In this document: in pieces, positions 32,815 to 35,190 of the stretch | How positions within the stretch are numbered: the first letter of the stretch is position 1 | Layout of the letters: each line of letters starts with the position of its first letter | Assembly: GCA_035548835.1 (NCBI GenBank) | Contig: DASZSB010000102.1 | Location: 1-35,190 of the forward strand | Direction of reading: 5' to 3' | Length of the DNA: 35,190 nt | Source of the DNA: FEN-1219 sp035548835 | GTDB taxonomy: Bacteria; Pseudomonadota; Gammaproteobacteria; Steroidobacterales; Rariloculaceae | The notes under the pieces: generated by a model | What the model was told of the DNA's origin: nothing | Seen by the model: the letters and a program-made list of their open reading frames with translations, nothing else | The model's database searches: none | Program-made: the position numbers and the translations under genes

Positions 32815-33801
32815 TTACTCTTGCAGCCAGCTCATGCGGCCACGCAACGCCTTGCCGACCTTCTCGATGCGCTGATCGAGGTCTTCCTGCATGAGGCGCT
32901 TGTAGTTCTTCTGGCCGGTCTTGTTCTCCTCGATCCACTCGCGGGCGAACGTGCCGTCCTGAATCTCCTTCAGCACCTGCTTCATGTTGTCGCGCACGTG
33001 CTGGTCGATGATGCGCGGGCCGCGCGTCAGGTCGCCGTACTTCGCGGTGTCGCTGACGTACTGGTGCATCTTCTTGAGCCCCCCTTCGTGCAGCAGATCG
33101 ACGATGAGCTTCATCTCGTGCATGCACTCGAAGTACGCGACTTCCGGCTGATAGCCGGCTTCGACCAGCGTTTCGAACCCGCGCACGATCAGCTCGGTCG
33201 CGCCGCCGCACAGCACGGCCTGCTCGCCGAAGAGATCGGTCTCCGTTTCCTCGCGGAACGTCGTGGACAGCACGCCACCGCGCGTGCCGCCGATGCCGTG
33301 CGCGTAGGCGAGGGCGCGCGCCTGGGCCTTGCCCGTCGCGTCCTGCGCCACGGCGATCAGGCAGGGCACGCCGCGACCCTGCTCGTACTGGCGGCGCACG
33401 AGATCACCGGGCCCCTTCGGCGCGATCAGCACGACGTCGAGATCCGCGCGCGGCTGAATGAGCTTGTACTGGATATTGAAGCCGTGCGCGAACAACAGCG
33501 TCGCGTTCTTCTTCAGGTTCGTCTCGACGTCCTTGTACAGCTGCGCCTGCGCCATGTCGGGCGCGAGGAACGCCACGAGCCCGACGCCTTTGACGGCCTC
33601 GGCCGGCGCCTTGACGGTGAAGCCATCGCGCTGCGCTTTCGGCGTCGTGTTGCCGTCCGGCCGCAGCCCGATGACGACGTCGTACCCGGAATCGCGCAGA
33701 TTCATCGCGTGCGCGCGCCCCTGGCTGCCGTAACCGAGCACCGCGATCTTCTCGCCGCGGAGCACGCCCGCCTCGACATCCGATTCCACAAACAGCTGCA
33801 T
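32815..33801 (-). CDS. ilvC: Ketol-acid reductoisomerase, class I
   Basis: A 328-residue short-form (class I) enzyme that rearranges and reduces acetolactate and acetohydroxybutyrate. The Rossmann motif is VLGYGSQGRAHA. The C-terminal knotted domain carries the metal site ETETDLFGEQAVLCGG and the EMKLIVDLLHEGGLKKM segment. E. coli has the about 490-residue class II form instead. The ATG at 33801 follows AGAGG; a start six codons upstream was rejected. First structural gene after the attenuator at 33841-33962. No acetolactate synthase or leuA gene is in the window. Confidence 0.97.
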   Translation of the reverse strand: MQLFVESDVEAGVLRGEKIAVLGYGSQGRAHAMNLRDSGYDVVIGLRPDGNTTPKAQRDGFTVKAPAEAVKGVGLVAFLAPDMAQAQLYKDVETNLKKNATLLFAHGFNIQYKLIQPRADLDVVLIAPKGPGDLVRRQYEQGRGVPCLIAVAQDATGKAQARALAYAHGIGGTRGGVLSTTFREETETDLFGEQAVLCGGATELIVRGFETLVEAGYQPEVAYFECMHEMKLIVDLLHEGGLKKMHQYVSDTAKYGDLTRGPRIIDQHVRDNMKQVLKEIQDGTFAREWIEENKTGQKNYKRLMQEDLDQRIEKVGKALRGRMSWLQE

Positions 33802-33840
33802 GGCTCTACCTCTTCTCAATGCTCAAACGTAAGCGCCTGG

Positions 33841-33877
33841 AAAAAAAAACCCCGCAGGCCTTTCGGGTGCGGGGTTT
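33841..33877 (-). terminator. Attenuator terminator of the ilvC operon
   Basis: In the minus-strand RNA, AAACCCCGCA (33877-33868) and TGCGGGGTTT (33856-33847) form a 10-bp stem with an 11-nt loop, followed by a run of nine U (33849-33841). It ends 39 nt before ilvC. Its 5' arm can instead pair with an upstream segment (33915-33904), which would abolish termination. Confidence 0.9.
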
Positions 33878-33950
33878 CGCTAGTGATGTTTCGTCGTCAA
33901 ACCAAACGCCCGCACCTGTCGCGGTTCAGTACTACCGAGTGGGTGAGGCG
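33867..33950 (-). promoter_or_regulatory. Alternative pause and antiterminator stems of the ilvC attenuator
   Basis: Pause stem (1:2): CGCC-CACC within 33950-33942 pairs with GGTG-GGCG within 33916-33907, with a small internal loop. Antiterminator stem (2:3): GTGCGGG (33915-33909) plus GTTT (33907-33904), with one bulged C, pairs with AAACCCCGCAC (33877-33867), 11 bp. This arm includes the 5' arm of the terminator, so the two are mutually exclusive, as in classical ribosome-controlled attenuation. Confidence 0.8.
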
Positions 33951-33962
33951 GAAGGTTGTCAT
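33897..33962 (-). CDS. Leader peptide of the ilvC operon attenuator
   Basis: A 21-codon open frame starting MTTFRLTHSVVL and ending in GRLV-stop. It holds Val-Val-Leu (GTA GTA CTG, codons 10-12) and Leu-Val before the stop, matching the products of the downstream ilvC-ilvE-leuCDB genes. Codons 5-7 form the first arm of the pause stem. A ribosome held at codons 10-12 for lack of charged tRNA-Val or tRNA-Leu would cover this arm and allow the antiterminator; a ribosome reaching the stop would favour termination. The ribosome site is weak (GACTGAG). Too short for routine gene finding; support comes from codon content and RNA geometry. Confidence 0.8.
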   Translation of the reverse strand: MTTFRLTHSVVLNRDRCGRLV

Positions 33963-33990
33963 CTCAGTCTGATGAAAAGTGCGAACCGGC

Positions 33991-34020
33991 ATCATCCAAG
34001 AAAAGCCCAAGGCATGTCAA
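33991..34020 (-). promoter_or_regulatory. Probable sigma-70 promoter of the ilvC operon
   Basis: Minus strand: a perfect -35 TTGACA (34020-34015), an 18-bp spacer and GATGAT (33996-33991) as -10. Predicted transcription start is about 25 nt before the leader peptide start, suiting an attenuator leader RNA of about 185 nt before ilvC. Confidence 0.6.
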
Positions 34021-34049
34021 CGCTTTAGATCCCCGGACGGTTTTCCGGT

Positions 34050-34063
34050 CCGCCCGCGGGCGG
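34050..34063. repeat. 14-bp palindrome in the ilvC / peroxiredoxin intergenic region
   Basis: CCGCCCGCGGGCGG is a perfect palindrome, preceded by a smaller hairpin (CGGACGG-TTTT-CCGGTCCG, 34035-34051, with one bulge). It lies between the two divergent promoters. It could be a protein site or an extruding hairpin; no family is recognised. Confidence 0.35.
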
Positions 34064-34161
34064 CGCGCGGATCCCGTGCAAAGGCAGCGCCGGAGCGGCA
34101 GGTCACGATTCCGACCCGGGATTCAAGGCCCCTGCGGGCTATCGGATCGTCGGGACGCACC

Positions 34162-34167
34162 TATAAT
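34162..34167 (+). promoter_or_regulatory. -10 element TATAAT before the peroxiredoxin gene
   Basis: A perfect TATAAT lies 68 bp before the peroxiredoxin start in an otherwise very GC-rich stretch. No good -35 hexamer is visible at 16-18 bp upstream, so an activator (OxyR-like, by gene function only) may be needed. Confidence 0.5.
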
Positions 34168-34235
34168 ACGGCCGCGCCTTCGGTCGGAAGGCGCCGTCTG
34201 CATCCATCCCTCCCGACCTCAGGAGCACCATCACA

Positions 34236-34718
34236 ATGACAATCAAAGTCGGCGACAAGATGCCGAAGGGCCAGTTCACCCGCATGGGCGCCAACGGCCC
34301 GGAGCCGGTTTCCACGGACGACCTGTTCCGCGGCAAGAAGGTCGTGCTGTTCTCCGTCCCCGGAGCATTCACGCCGACCTGCTCGGCCAAGCACCTGCCG
34401 GGCTTCATCAACAACTTCGACCAGCTGAAGGCGAAGGGCGTCGATACGATCGCCTGCATGGCCGTCAACGACGTGTTCGTCATGAAGGCCTGGGGCGAAT
34501 CCAGCAAGGCCGCGGGCAAAGTCGAGATGCTGGCCGACGGCAACGGCGAGTACGCGCGCGCGCTCGGACTCGAGCTCGACGCGAGCAAGTTTGGCATGGG
34601 CCAGCGGAGCAAACGCTTCTCGGTCATCGTGCAGGATGGCGTCGTCAAGGCGCTGAACGTCGAGCCGCCGGGCGAGTTCGGTGTCAGCTCGGCCGAAGCC
34701 GCGTTGAAGCAGCTCTGA
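34236..34718 (+). CDS. Peroxiredoxin, Prx5/PMP20 type
   Basis: A 160-residue thiol peroxidase of the Prx5 group reducing H2O2 and alkyl hydroperoxides, cytosolic. The active site is VPGAFTPTCSAKHLPGF with peroxidatic Cys49; Cys74 (DTIACMAVND) is the other cysteine, typical of the PMP20 subgroup that uses glutathione/glutaredoxin or thioredoxin. RSKRFSVIVQDG carries the conserved Arg. The ATG at 34236 follows AGGAG. Divergent from the ilvC operon. It ends 12 nt before a strong hairpin. Confidence 0.95.
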   Translation: MTIKVGDKMPKGQFTRMGANGPEPVSTDDLFRGKKVVLFSVPGAFTPTCSAKHLPGFINNFDQLKAKGVDTIACMAVNDVFVMKAWGESSKAAGKVEMLADGNGEYARALGLELDASKFGMGQRSKRFSVIVQDGVVKALNVEPPGEFGVSSAEAALKQL

Positions 34719-34729
34719 GCTGAGGGCGA

Positions 34730-34755
34730 CGGGCGCAGCCACAGGGCAGCGCCCG
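34730..34755 (+). terminator. Hairpin between peroxiredoxin and sulfurtransferase genes
   Basis: CGGGCGC (34730-34736) pairs with GCGCCCG (34749-34755). After an A-A mismatch, GCC/GGC extends the stem to an ACAG loop. It lies 12 nt after the peroxiredoxin stop and 15 nt before the sulfurtransferase start. No U-run follows. It may end the peroxiredoxin mRNA or limit read-through or translation of the next gene. Confidence 0.45.
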
Positions 34756-34769
34756 CCGCCGCCTCATCC

Positions 34770-35190
34770 ATGGCCATCACGCCTTTGATCGATGTCGGCG
34801 CCCTGCGCTCGCAGCTGGGGCGGCCCGGCCTGATCGTGGTCGACTGCCGTTTCACCCTGACGGAGCCCGCTGCAGGACGCGCGGCTTACGAGCGCGGCCA
34901 CATCCCCGGTGCGCGCTACGCGGACCTCGACCGCGACCTCTCGCGGCGACCGACGCCCGCCGAAGGGCGCCACCCGTTGCCGGACCGCGCGGCGTTCGCT
35001 GCAAAGCTCGGGGAGTGGGGCATCGACGAAGACACCACCGTGGTCGCGTACGACGACGCGAGCGGTGCGATTGCGGCGCGTCTCTGGTGGCTGCTGCGCT
35101 GGATGGGCCATGCCGCAGTCCAGGTTCTCGACGGTGGATTCGCCGCGTGGCAGGCGGCGGAGCTGCCCGTCGAGAGGGCGCCACCGAGCG
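34770..35190 (+). CDS. sseA: 3-mercaptopyruvate sulfurtransferase (rhodanese family), 3' end outside window
   Basis: An open frame of 140 codons that continues past the window end. It reads MAITPLIDVGALRSQLG, IVVDCRFTL, AYERGHIPGARYADLDRDL, GRHPLPDRAAFAAKLGEWGI, VVAYDDASGAIAARLWWLLRWMGH and VLDGGFAAW. This is the N-terminal, structural rhodanese domain of SseA/thiosulfate sulfurtransferases. The catalytic Cys domain should follow outside the window, so activity cannot be judged. The ATG at 34770 has no clear ribosome site, and a hairpin precedes it. Confidence 0.9.
   Translation, partial: MAITPLIDVGALRSQLGRPGLIVVDCRFTLTEPAAGRAAYERGHIPGARYADLDRDLSRRPTPAEGRHPLPDRAAFAAKLGEWGIDEDTTVVAYDDASGAIAARLWWLLRWMGHAAVQVLDGGFAAWQAAELPVERAPPS

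Noticed and set aside
33819..34028. Plus-strand open frame across the ilvC leader
   Set aside because: It is antisense to the attenuator, lacks a ribosome site and has a composition set by the hairpin arms.

Overview
The window is high-GC, densely packed bacterial DNA with Gram-negative features: a TRAP transporter and secreted hydrolases with signal peptides. The fused aspartate kinase/diaminopimelate decarboxylase (lysAC type), a bifunctional hisB and a TrpR-like yerC gene heading the his operon fit a gammaproteobacterium near the Xanthomonadales/Steroidobacter-like groups. That placement is inference from gene architecture. No insertion sequence, integrase, phage gene or CRISPR array was seen.

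Layout. 1-49 is the 3' part of tRNA-Pro(GGG). 213-2803 holds an ATPase-FHA gene convergent with a class III cyclase-like gene. 3093-7428 is ilvD-lysAC. 7441-11217 holds two divergent paralogous alpha/beta hydrolase genes, one fused to a CocE-type esterase. 11275-21563 is a catabolic module: an FCD-type GntR regulator divergent from an eight-gene, mostly stop/start-overlapping operon. Its order is capA-like, dctQ, dctM, a 2-hydroxyacyl-CoA dehydratase-like subunit without cluster cysteines, a double-domain CaiB/BaiF CoA-transferase, a cysteine-bearing dehydratase-like subunit, a lipoprotein dctP, and a second CaiB/BaiF CoA-transferase. 21588-28684 (minus) is yerC-hisGDCBHAFE. 28772-33801 (minus) is ilvC-ilvE-leuC-leuD-leuB behind a well-formed ribosome-mediated attenuator. 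34236-35190 holds a peroxiredoxin and the start of a 3-mercaptopyruvate sulfurtransferase; the latter runs off the window end.

How the parts fit. The flanks are housekeeping amino-acid biosynthesis: Ile/Val/Leu, Lys/Thr/Met entry, and His. Between them lies an accessory block that reads as import of an organic acid (TRAP), CoA activation (CaiB/BaiF) and a dehydration or reduction step on the CoA ester (HgdA/B-like pair), possibly fed by the secreted esterases. No ATPase activator of the HgdC/FldI type is in the window. This operon is the best candidate for an undescribed system.

Smaller points of note: hisF appears to start at ATT; HisB has lost the general acid/base Asp of its phosphatase domain; hisI is absent from the his operon; a clustered inverted/direct repeat lies in front of yerC; and several gene ends carry strong hairpins without a U-tract. 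Stretches without genes are short. 2804-3092 shows no feature I can support. 33802-34235 holds the attenuator and two promoters.
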